Assembly: GCA_050084515.1 (NCBI GenBank)
Contig: CM114271.1
Span: 17,050,001 to 17,114,000, forward strand
Direction of reading: 5' to 3'
DNA from: Blasia pusilla
Lineage: Eukaryota; Marchantiophyta; Marchantiopsida; Blasiales
Length of the DNA stretch: 64,000 nt
The position numbers and the translations under genes were made by a program. The notes beneath the pieces are model-generated. The model was not told the DNA's origin. It searched no databases and was given only the letters and a program-made list of their open reading frames with translations. This document shows positions 10,853 to 21,360 of this stretch, piece by piece. How positions within the stretch are numbered: the stretch's first letter is position 1; each line of letters starts with the position of its first letter.

Positions 10853-11155
10853 CGTAGAAAACTTCTAAAGAAGCATCACTTGTAGAAAACGACTCTCACA
10901 CTCACACACCACCATGGAAACTTTGCAATAAGAGAATGAGTGGAGGTTGGTCCCCTTCTCAATTATATAGGGTATATACAAGAAACCCTAATCCTAATCA
11001 TAACCATAATCTTGAATTAGACTACTGTGATTATCTAACCCCAATTAAGATGATGACGCTTAACTAACTAACCAAGATTAAGCTTCCCTACTTTGTATGA
11101 GTACCAAATGTAGCATTTTGGATGTCTGATGAGGTTGAACGTAACTCAGTCTTCA
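10853..11155 (-). repeat. 5' LTR of copia element 2
   Basis: This 303-bp block is homologous to 6153-6460. On the plus strand it begins CGTAGAAAAC (one base off the TG terminus) and ends GTCTTCA. The adjacent primer-binding site (10842-10852) is degenerate, CTTTGATACTA on plus, against the intact version in element 1. Confidence 0.72.
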
Positions 11156-12540
11156 ATAAAAATGAGTTCAAATTGAGGAAAGAGGCATAAAAATATCTAT
11201 TTTAAAGGCTGGAGTAGAAGATCTGAATTAAATAATTGGTTTTGTAAGTCAACTTATGTAATTTGTATGAAACCTACTCTTGATGTAGTTAGGAAAATCT
11301 TGAGGTTTGTCAAATTTACAAGTCAATTTGGAATTCCTTACTTGTCCTCTAAGGCTTTAGAGTTGTTCAGATATATAGATTAGGCAAAAATTTCTTCAAT
11401 AGAAATTTGACCTTTGAGTATGTATTTCAAATTGGAAGTGTTGCAATGAGATAGATTATAGAGAAATAACCAAATGTTGGCTTATTGTCAAGAAATGCTA
11501 AATACAAAGGAGCAAGTGTAGTCGGTTGGTAGCATAAAAATCAATTAGTTGGATATTTTAATCTAAGGTAAACACTTAGAATGTTTAGATCCACATATTA
11601 TATATAGATATAACTTCATTAGAATCCACTTTGGAAATAATCAAGTGTTTCATGCATGGTTGCACAAAAATAGACATGCCCCACGGGTCCCATAACAGGG
11701 TTTTTTTAATCCCGATGGCCTGCACCAGCTTGATTCCTTAATTTAAATGAATTTGAATGGAAGAGGAAAAAAATTTAATTAATTAATTAATTAAGAAAAT
11801 AATTAATAGGTGATCGTAGGTATACAATAAACTAGTGGGATAATTAGAAAAATAACAAAAAATTTACAAATTTTTCTCTGAATTCATATTTGATGGGAAG
11901 GGAAAATAAATTTCAGTGGGAGAGGAGTGGCTATTGTTTAAATTTTATTGAAGGGTGGAATGATTTAGGGAAGTGGGATAAACTTGAATTTCAATGGAAG
12001 TGTAGATTTATTTAGAACTTCGAAGAGTGGAATGTTATTACTCTTTTAAGATTTAAGTAGAATAAAATTTATATCTAAATTTTGAAATGAAAATATGATT
12101 ATTTATAATCATGTTGATTCACATTTGATATTTTGGGAAAAGAAAATAAATTTGAATGTAAAAGGGAAACTATTTTATTAACTAAATTTTTTTAAAAAGT
12201 TAATGAATATTATTTTGGTTGGCAGAGTGAAAGGGGAAGAAGAATTATGGTTTAAACTTCCATGGAAGAATGAAATTATTTAGGGGAATTGGATTGTATT
12301 TAAATTTGAATATAAAAATAGTACTATTTTGAAATTAAGACTATTTTCCATTCTAATTTTAAAATTTTATTTTAATTAAATTATTTTTATGAAATTTATG
12401 ATTATTTAAGTCTGGAAATTAAATTATTATTATCAAAAAACTATAAATTACACTCAAATTTTGAAATGATAAATATTTTTAATTAAAAAAATCGTGTTAA
12501 AACTAGTTAGCACTGGCATGCTAGCTAATTTTACGACAAT
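11156..12540. other. AT-rich gene-free DNA
   Basis: Very AT-rich, with runs such as aattaattaattaatt near 11,780. Apart from a short piece near 11,655 related to the 6.5-kb repeat family, nothing is recognised on either strand. Confidence 0.6.
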
Positions 12541-14760
12541 TTTCTCGTTACTTTCTTTTACTCCGTCCATCACGCACCGACAGTTGAAAGCGGACATCTT
12601 TTAGGACAGATCAGGAGGACAACGATAGGATTAATCCTGAATATGATCAGGACCTTTGGGATTATTTGCGATGGAGCTCTCTGCCGTCGGTCGTTGACCC
12701 CGGTTTCGGAAATACTAAAAAAGCAATTCTTTTGGACTTCGGTTCCCTAAGCGTCATGTGGCTGCGGTGAGTCACTGGTGACTCATCACCGAAAGAATCC
12801 TTTCCCGACAACGGATCAATCCCATGACAGGCCGTAAGTAATTCGTTATGTGGGGGAAAAGCTAAAAGGCGGGACTTTTGTTCCCGGTCTATACCTCGCC
12901 GGTCAGGTCACATCTTTTCGACCCTTACACTACTATAGTGACTTTTCAACTCTACTGCGGTCATATTCTGTCTGGTTTCCGGTTCGATCATGAGGAGGGG
13001 TAACTCTAGAGTCCGGACTCCGGAGCTCTCGGATGAAAACAAAATGACGCAAATAACGCTTTGAATTAAAATATCTCCTTTCGAAAGACTGATTCATAAC
13101 CTATTCGCAAGGAGTTTAATGTTTAGTTATGGGGGGAGAGATGAGTCGCTACAATAAGGCGGTCGCGCAAGAAAGCAGCCCGGCTAAGTTCGGGGACCAC
13201 CTTTCGTTTAGTCTGGACTAGCTAATCTCGCGATCTTTGGTGCACGTCGTGAGAGCGTGCATATCTCGTCGGTTAAATTTCTATTCTTTATTACTTAATA
13301 GTGTGTGCACGGGACCAATCATGGTCAAAAGTTATTTTTTTAATTCTTACAATCTGTGTAACAAAAACTTTATTGTGATCGTTAATACCAAAAGATTTTC
13401 TTGCTGTCATGTGTCAAGGAGGTTTTCGCAAATAAGAAACTATTCTGAAATAATAATAATATAATTTTATTTTTTATTAAGAAATTGTCTCGAAAAGTGC
13501 CCGTAAGATTCGGCGGTTCGTCCCGCCGAACAAAAAAAATGACAAATTCTGTCGTAGCGACTGTCCAGTAGATAATGAGCGATTATCTGGTGGTTTTTTG
13601 GGACTCGGGAGAGAACGGCTCCTTCGGCGCGGGAACGCCGGGAAGGTGTCGCGATTGTGTTGGGCTCTGCGTCCAAAAGCGCGTGCGAATGACACGCGCG
13701 CACGTATGATAACGAGTGGGCGGCGGCCCTCGCCGACAGTCGTGACTGCGATACGGCACAGTCGAGCTCTACAGTCACCTCTCAACGTTCCGAAGGTCTA
13801 GGACCGACTATAGATCCATTCCCCGGAAGCATTTGTGCAGAGCTCAAAATATCCGGGATCCCATCGTTTGTAAGCCATCCGATCCACATCGAAGGGCCTA
13901 CAACATTAGGACACAATAATTGTTTTCTCGTTATTGTCCCGTCCCACTACGTGGCGCGCACTCAGTGGGCTGTGCTCTCACCCTAAACCATCGGCATGGG
14001 CACTTATCTAGTTCCGTTCCAGACATAATAAATAGAATACCTACCATGGGCGACGACGACGACGACAGGCAACTGAGAATCCGTCAAAGAGGCCTGCACG
14101 AACGGACGCCATACCATGCCCTCAGACACACGACAACGATCAGGATGATCAGGCAGGCAGGTCCGTTCCTCTAGGACAGACAGACATCCGCTGCTCTCCC
14201 ACGTCGCGACCTCTCGCAGTCGTACAAGTCTCGGTTTCCATCAATGTAACTGAAGCATATCTATAGTGCTTGCGATTCGGAAATTCCTCCACCGCTCCTT
14301 CGGAAATCTTTATCCTCTCCTCTCATACTTTCTTTCCTCCTTTTGCTTCCCTTCTGCGTAGCTTTACTATTGGACCCTCTCAAAGCTACAAGAACACCGT
14401 CCTTTGCCTATTCACTCGACACGTTTCCATTTCGGGATCATAATCTTTCCGCGATCTCAATTTCTAATTGTATTTCCCTCTTTTTTTCTTACTTAAATCT
14501 ATTTCTATTTTATCTCATCCCCAGCGTCCGCAAGTGAAACGAAGAGGACAGATGTCGACGGATGGTAGAGTCCGATGTACGTCATCTTGCGGCTCGAACA
14601 ATTCAGCACCTCTCGAAACTCTGCCCTTTTTCTGTCCGCCTGGAATAGACCACCCCAATCTTCAAACACACTCCTTTGGCGTAGGGACACCTTTCCAACT
14701 TGTGCAGTGGCTGAAGTACCACCCGGTCGGCCGTGATAACCTGTAGTGACAATACCACCT
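12541..14760. other. Composition island, unrecognised
   Basis: A ~2.2-kb block with balanced to high GC, set sharply between AT-rich flanks. It contains many CpG and many short open frames (up to ~103 codons, e.g. 13467-13778), but none has recognisable domains and frames overlap on both strands as expected of GC-rich non-coding DNA. It could be an old LTR or a non-autonomous element; I see no clear termini. Confidence 0.45.
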
Positions 14761-17266
14761 GTACATAAATAATTATACGTATATAATTTGATTTCCACGT
14801 AATTCAATATTCCATGACTCTTTTTTAACCTCTAGACCAATCATCTACTTCATAAAACTAGGATTAATGTCACTTTTTGAGTCGCGATTTTTGGTGGCTA
14901 GTGTAGAGGATAATGCAGAGGTGTGTTCTTCAATGTATTGTGATAATAATAGTCTGGACTTTTTAGTCCGGTAATTGGGTGGTCCTTCTCTTCCGATGGG
15001 TTCGTTTTGGGGTCAGTCTTGTCGAATTATATTTGCTTCATATTACTATATTTGCCTCCTCATATTGTTTTAAATAAACACTACCATATTATTATGCATG
15101 GGTGAAAGGATACATCATATGTTAAATCATATTTTATATTCAAATTTTTATGTCAAATATTATACGTGTTTCTAACACATAGTCACGATGGACATCCTCT
15201 TTTAATGATATGTATGTTGGGAACATACTTAGGAAGGTATGTTCCCAACATACCTTCCTAAGTATGTTTGGGAGCTCACTCTTTTGTGGATGTATTTTGT
15301 AATTACTTTGACCTCATGTACAAATTATGTTTCCTAAAATTGCCATGCAAGTGTCTTCGTGACTAGTGCTAGGCCCCAATTTTCTCTAAATCGTTGATTG
15401 GTGGAGGAGGTAAAAGTAGATTGAAAACAAATAGTCTAAGAAGATTTTACCAAATATGATAGCTCTATGTTCATATTTTTGACAAGGTTAACATGGGTCG
15501 GTATTAACTTTTAGTTGTTAGAGTAATTAGTTTTTATTTACATAATTTTTTCTAGTTCTTTCTAATTACATTGGGTATACACAAATTTTATTAGAGAAAG
15601 AAAATTGGGAAAACCTCATTGTGGAAAATTAATAAAGATCACATAGAAAAAAAAAATCTCCAAAAAGTAGGAAAACACATGTTATTATATACTGATGGGT
15701 TAACAAAGATATATGATCAAGAAGATTAGCTCTATATGGGACCTTGTGTTATTTAGACATTAGTTGTTTATTTTTTTTCCGGCTCCCCAAATTATAGGGC
15801 ATATGAGGCACTCTTGATATTGTGCCCACGAGAATATTTGAATAGAAGGAAAACGTGTACACTTGTAATAGAAGAGCTAAACTAACATAACAAAAGAATC
15901 AAACTAATAGGATGAATAAATTAACGAGCTGACTTTAATTCCCTTTCCTCATAGGTGATTTTCACCCCGTGCATAGCACACACACTATGTTAGAAATTGA
16001 TTATTTTAGTTTCATTAACATGATGAATTTTCATGATGTTGGATTCTTCAGCCCTTTGCATCCCCCTTCCCTTCACCCATTGTTGCCAATTGGTGTTAGG
16101 GTAACTTTCCCCGGTATGCATAGAAAGTGCCTCAACTTTCCGCATGCAATTGACCTTCCCAACATGTTGATACTTTCACTTTTGCTTAATAAGAAATTGT
16201 CATAAATTTGGTTTCATACTTGAATCTATACATAAATAAAGACAGTTCAAATCATCTCCTCTTGAGTCATATTCTGTCATCCTTTTCCTTTTAAAAATTG
16301 AAACTCCATTAATCACCCAAAAGAAATGAAAAGGATGTTTAATTAATTATTTGATTAGGGGAATCCGTTTCGTTCTGCTGAGCTTGAAATTCAATCTCAT
16401 AATTTCTTTTATTTTATTTACGTTATTATGAATCCTTTTTCCCATAAATAATTACCGGCCCCGAATATGAAACCTGATCGAATATAAGTCGCAACGTGTA
16501 ACGCATGGGAGTCCGGATATGTATAGGCCGGAGCATCCGATGTGGCCGCCCAATAAGGGCCGGCTTTAGCCGGCGCCCGTAAGTCCAGGTGGGCCCAGAG
16601 CTGCAGAATCTCGGGCCGGGCGGGAGAATGGCGGGCGACCTCCCTCAAATAAATGTCACTGCGTCCAAAGAATGTTCCTCACATGCCTCCGCCGGCCCGG
16701 CCCGGGATGCCCGGGCCCGACCACCTGAATGACGACACGTCTCTCTGCCAGGGGTCTGGGCAGTTACTGCGTCCCGAGAAAGGCACAGGATCCCGAACGG
16801 TCAGGAAGGATCTACAATAACCGGCGTCTATTTGCTTTTCTTTTTTTATTAGTATTTATTAAATTACAATTAAATGGGGGAGAACTCGACGCACAACAAC
16901 AAATATTTTCTGCTCCTCAGCGTGTGTAGTTATATTTACTCATGAATGGGGGTAAGAGGCCAATACTTGTTTTTCCAAATGATTAAATGCTAAGTGCCCA
17001 GTTCCCTTTTTGTTGTTGGGAAGAGAATATTTTCTTATGAGGGTCCATTTGGAATATTTGTTATCTCGAAGGGTTGCGTAAAGCCAATGTCATTTGGATG
17101 TCCTCGATTTCTTCACGCATGAATGTCATTATAAAAGAGTCTTTTTTTTTATGCACGTGATAAGGACCAAAAACTTACCTAAAGTTTATATTTTCTAAAA
17201 ATTTAAATGGGCTCGGGTTGCATCTTTGTGGAAAATGTGGAGGAGAGGGGTTGTCTTAAATTTATA
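14761..17266. other. Gene-free DNA with hairpin and GC block
   Basis: Mostly AT-rich with no gene. It holds the double hairpin at 15,212-15,268 and a GC-rich block at about 16,450-16,810 with many GCCGGC and CCGGG motifs, of unknown origin. Near 15,966 a CCCGTGCATAGCAC string resembles the 3' hairpin of the small Helitron-like elements, but no matching 5' end was found. Confidence 0.5.
15212..15268. repeat. Two overlapping perfect hairpins
   Basis: Hairpin A pairs 15212-15228 with 15237-15253 (17 bp, perfect, 8-base loop). Hairpin B pairs 15222-15243 with 15247-15268 (22 bp, perfect, loop CCC). They share bases, so only one can form at a time on a given strand. No coding context. Confidence 0.9.
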
Positions 17267-17463
17267 CTAGCATAACGCCATGCCCTTCACGGGTGAAAAT
17301 CGTCCGTGGGAAAGGGCATCTCGTATGTTAATTTAGGTTCAATTCCCATGTTCATTTAATTTGTGTATTTGATTTGTCATCACAATAGGAGGTGGCCAAA
17401 ATGAACACGCGTCACCATTGAGGGAAAGGGTCCTTAAATCCCATCCTCTTTGAATTATATAGA
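17267..17463 (-). mobile_element. Small non-autonomous Helitron-like element
   Basis: On the minus strand it starts TCTATATAATTCAAAG after an A and ends CTAG before a T, the A^T target rule of Helitrons. A CCCGTG...CATGG sequence capable of partial pairing lies ~10 bases before the CTAG. The first ~45 bases match the starts of the elements at 33.8 and 37.6 kb (..GAGGATGGGATT..ACCCT.TTCC pattern). At 197 bp it has no coding capacity. Confidence 0.65.
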
Positions 17464-20400
17464 TACCGATGGAAGGATTGGTTGTTTCATCTTACGTTGA
17501 CATGCGTATTTTCAACAAATACATTCTAACCCTAGTAATTTTGTTCCGTGCGATGATTGGGAATGAAAAGACTCACATACATGATGATAATGTTAAATTA
17601 TTGAATAAAATTTAATCTTAAAAGTAAGAAAGATGGAATATTTTTACAATGCATCTAACTTGGCTCCAATTTTTTTAATATATGTTTCTTTATTCATTAG
17701 TTATCCCTTTTCCAATTCCCATTTTTCATTAAGTAAAATAAATCACTTATTTTGAAGAATTTTTTACCAAAAGAGAAATTAAAAATAAAAATTCTCTCGC
17801 AATCTAACTTCGAAATTAAAAATAACATAGAAATAATATGTCTTCCATTATTTTGAAGAATAATTCTTGTCCCACTAGTTTCCTTTTATCCTTTTCGTTT
17901 TTTTCCCAAATGAAAATTTACTTTGCCTCAAAACTAAATTTTAAATTATTTTTTTCATAACTTCGTTGGCATGAACCTTGAAAATTATTTTAAATTTTAA
18001 AATGAGAAAATATAATTTAATGAAAGAGACTCTATAAGATTTCATCGGGAAAGATTTTTTCATTTGAGTTAATAATTATTAAAATTAAAAATGTAAAACA
18101 TAATTATTAAAACCTTGCCCATTCTTGTTTTCTGCTTAGTATAGGGAATTTTTAAAAAAACTTTATGAACTGACTTCGTGGATAAATGTGATAGCTGTCA
18201 TTCATTCGTTGGTCATCAAAGTGAACCAACACCCTTAAAAGTATGATTTGTGATCCATTTTAGTGTGAACAAATCGAGTGGAGTTATTAAAAGAGGACCA
18301 TACATTATACGAGCACTGACATGCATCTTACCAGTAGCTTCTACTCCACATACCATGTTCGAAATATTTATTACTCAATAGGATCACATAGACCAATTCT
18401 CATTTTCGCATACGACGTCACCAATCTTCGTTTTGCTATGGCCGAGTATGGAAGATTCTCTCATGAAACCTCATGATAAGAGCCAACATCTAGAAGAGTG
18501 GATTTGGTTCAACATGTGCTTTCTTGCAAGATCACTAGAAAGGGCATATGAGAGGCAACATTGAAAATATTGGTTTCATGTTGTTGAGAATTTTGTGTGG
18601 TAGCGAATTTCGCCTCTCCCGAGCAACTCTTCTAATAAATTTATGTGGTTTAATCCATTACAAGATGCTCATTTTTCTTTAGTCGTGTATTTTCCTAAGG
18701 AAGTAGGATCTTCTCTGATATTGGATGAGCAATACCTCGAAAAAAAAATCTCGTTTACTTATGTAGTTAAAATCAAGGAGTTAACTAAACAAAAAAAAAA
18801 TCTTGGTTTTACCATCTTATGGCTTAATACTTAACTTCACAACAAGCTTCAAGGGGAAATTGCCCATGGTATCCAAACATTGTAGCAAAATCAAGGCTAG
18901 AACAACAATCAAAACTCTCCACTTTATAGTTCATATCATCCAAATGATCTTGACTAAATTTCTTGAAAGCACCAAATTTTCCCTCCCCTTTCACAAAACA
19001 TTATCTTCAAGGATCATAGCAAAAATCAAAGCCCCAAAAAGAATGAAGACTTTGTACACTACAATCCATCATGTCCATGACTAAACATAATCTTAAGATC
19101 TCTCTAAACTATCCAGATTTTCCAATAACTTTTTGCTCCAAATTTACCTATCCCCTATCTATATCATGTTGGTTCTTGTCAAATTTTCCCCTTGCAAAAC
19201 CATATGTTGATGAGACCTCTATGGGAACTTCCGCATTTTCCCACCTTTGTCACAAAGAATCTTGAGTGAGTTGGGCCAAGGGAGTGCTCCCATCTTTTGC
19301 TCAAATTTATGTGTCATGGCATCAATTTCAAATGTTGGTGGCTTCACTTTTTGCAAGGATACACTTGCCATACTTGAGGTAGGTTGCCATGACCTATGTA
19401 GGTACCTCATCCTCCTTCACTTAGCACATAATGTTGATATTTTATGATTTTGCTTGTAGAAGTTATGTTTTCTTGAGTTCTTATTGAGGTGCCATCTGAG
19501 TGTAGGAAGCACCAACTAATATTTGTGGATGTGTCTTACAACTCTAAAAACCTTGGTTCATAAAATATTTCCTATAAGTTCCACTCCAAGCCATGTGCAA
19601 CTATGGGTACCATAGTTGCACATGGCTTATCACATTAAGGTACCCATAGTTGGCCATGTCCAACTATGGGAACCTTAATGTGATATCCACGTTACTGCAC
19701 AACAAATTTTCTCAGTATTTCACTCAAACTCTCGACGGGTTTTGTACTATTGAAGTGCAATTCATTGGAGATATTTCAACATACAAAGTTGTAGGAAGGA
19801 GAAGATAATTTTATGTGCATTATATATCCATGCAATAGTGCCCACATCAAGACTACGCTAATTAATTTTCTTGAGCTTGTGAAAATGACATGCGATCCTC
19901 TTTCAATGCTCTAGCTCTTCCATGACTAGAAAGGGATAATGTTTGTTCAACTATGTAAGATTATATCATTACGTATAAACCTTGTTAGTTTGGGACTTTC
20001 TCTATGACCTCGTCAATCTTCGTGGATCCTTTACCAAGTCAGATAAAATAAAATCAGTGATATATAAATAAATGTATTAGGATCTTATGATTCACTTGCT
20101 GAGAAATATTGCTTTGGAAGCTAAAAAATAGTTCCTCATATATTATTGACTTTTACTCTCTCCAACTCCCACTCATCATACATTCAGCTTTAAATTCATT
20201 TGGACAATGAAGTGGTTGAAGTAAGGATCCAAGAAAAGGGGAAAAAAAATGTGCCACTATGGACGTAGAAGAATAGATCCACATAATATATTGAGTTGCA
20301 CTCTTTACTTCCCACTCATGCATTCCAATTTCAATTCTTTATGGCAATGAAGTAGGCGGTTGAAGTAAGAATTCTGTAAAAAATGCATCCTACCTCTATT

Positions 20401-20518
20401 TTGATTTAGCTTTGGACTATGCCATACGCAACAACCACAAAATTTCAGGCCCATTAGATCTCATAACAACGTTATGTGAAATGCAAAACAAGGTCACATA
20501 TGTGCCCAATCATGGATT
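17464..20518. other. Gene-free DNA
   Basis: AT-rich and without a recognised gene on either strand. The only clear structure is the pair of hairpins at 19,588-19,684. Confidence 0.55.
19588..19684. repeat. Two adjacent hairpins sharing a core word
   Basis: Hairpin 1 pairs 19588-19605 with 19611-19628 (18 bp, perfect, loop GGTAC). Hairpin 2 follows with no gap: 19629-19653 pairs with 19660-19684 (25 bp, one mismatch, loop CCATGT). The word CAACTATGGG and its complement occur in both. Confidence 0.9.
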
Positions 20519-20546
20519 CTAAACCCTAGACCCTAAACCCTAAATT
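20519..20546. repeat. Short telomere-like (telobox) run
   Basis: Three CCCTAAA/CCCTAGA units occur in a row (AAACCCTAGACCCTAAACCC within it). Plant telomeres are TTTAGGG repeats; interstitial pieces and teloboxes are common in plant promoters. Its position ~0.8 kb downstream of the PSB33 stop codon does not suggest a promoter role for that gene. Confidence 0.7.
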
Positions 20547-21360
20547 TGCCACAAGATTTCGACTGTTATTTTTGCAAGCCACCTCCGGGAGTGACCGGTT
20601 GGAGTAAAAGGATCTGTGTTTGATTCGAGGGATATAGGCGACCGGGACCAAGCAGAGAGGGTCAAGTTTACCCTGGACTGTTATGGGCCTTTGGATAACA
20701 TGCCCACGAGAAATAGTCGGTAGGGTTTCATTTCTTGACGGCTGACATTTTAGTCTCACCGGCACTCACGTACCAACGCACTGCTTCGCGAGACTAAGCC
20801 GAACTAGGGTTAGAGCATGACTCGGTAGGACAAGCGCGGTGATAGTCACATTGAAGATGGACACTGAGGATCCATCTATACGAGACGCAAACAAGAGAAT
20901 TCAGTTCAGTTCAGCTCAGTCCAGTTGGAAGCACGACAGAACCACATGGACGGAAACTACAGACGAGACGGGACGGAACGGAACCCCGCAGATCGCACGG
21001 CAGCGGAAAGAATGAATATACCTAGATCACTTTACATCCATCGGCAGGCAGAGTTCGGATGGCAGTGGCGCTGCTGGCAGGGCAGGGCAGATACAGCGCC
21101 ATCTTTCTGTACTTTTACAGGCTACTTTCTGAGCATCTGACAATATCGTACATACATCCACAAGATACTACCCAGCGGACAGGGACGGCGACCGCAAGAT
21201 AGAGTGAGCTCACCGCTGTCGACGGATCAATTCCTCCTCCGACTCTATCACACACATACTGCCCCTTCCGGGGACGACTCCATCCTCCTGCGGCGCGCTC
21301 GAACAGTGACGTTGCCTCCTGTGCGGCGCGAGGAATGCTCTTGCGGCGAGCGGGCCCCGT

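Larger units (their letters stand above)
7870..11155 (-). mobile_element. Ty1/copia element 2, 3'-truncated
   Basis: This is a better-preserved relative of element 1 on the minus strand: LTR 10853-11155, gag, zinc knuckle, protease/GAG-pre-integrase, and a decayed integrase reaching about 7870. RT, RNase H and the 3' LTR are missing. The integrase is recognisable in pieces (SFIDDLSRCIWIY near 8640, KLRCDGGGEYLS near 8520, then NRHIVEATHAILNEKNMHKVYWA near 8350-8400) with several stops. It cannot transpose by itself. The loss of the same 3' portion from both copies suggests truncation of an ancestor or a shared deletion-prone point. Confidence 0.87.

Noticed and set aside
13467-13801. Three overlapping ~100-codon frames in the GC island
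   Set aside because: Mutually overlapping on both strands, no domain, no start or splice context.
15960-16000. Helitron 3'-like CCCGTGCATAGCAC string
   Set aside because: No CTAG at the right distance and no TCTATAT start upstream; perhaps a decayed fourth copy, but not supportable.
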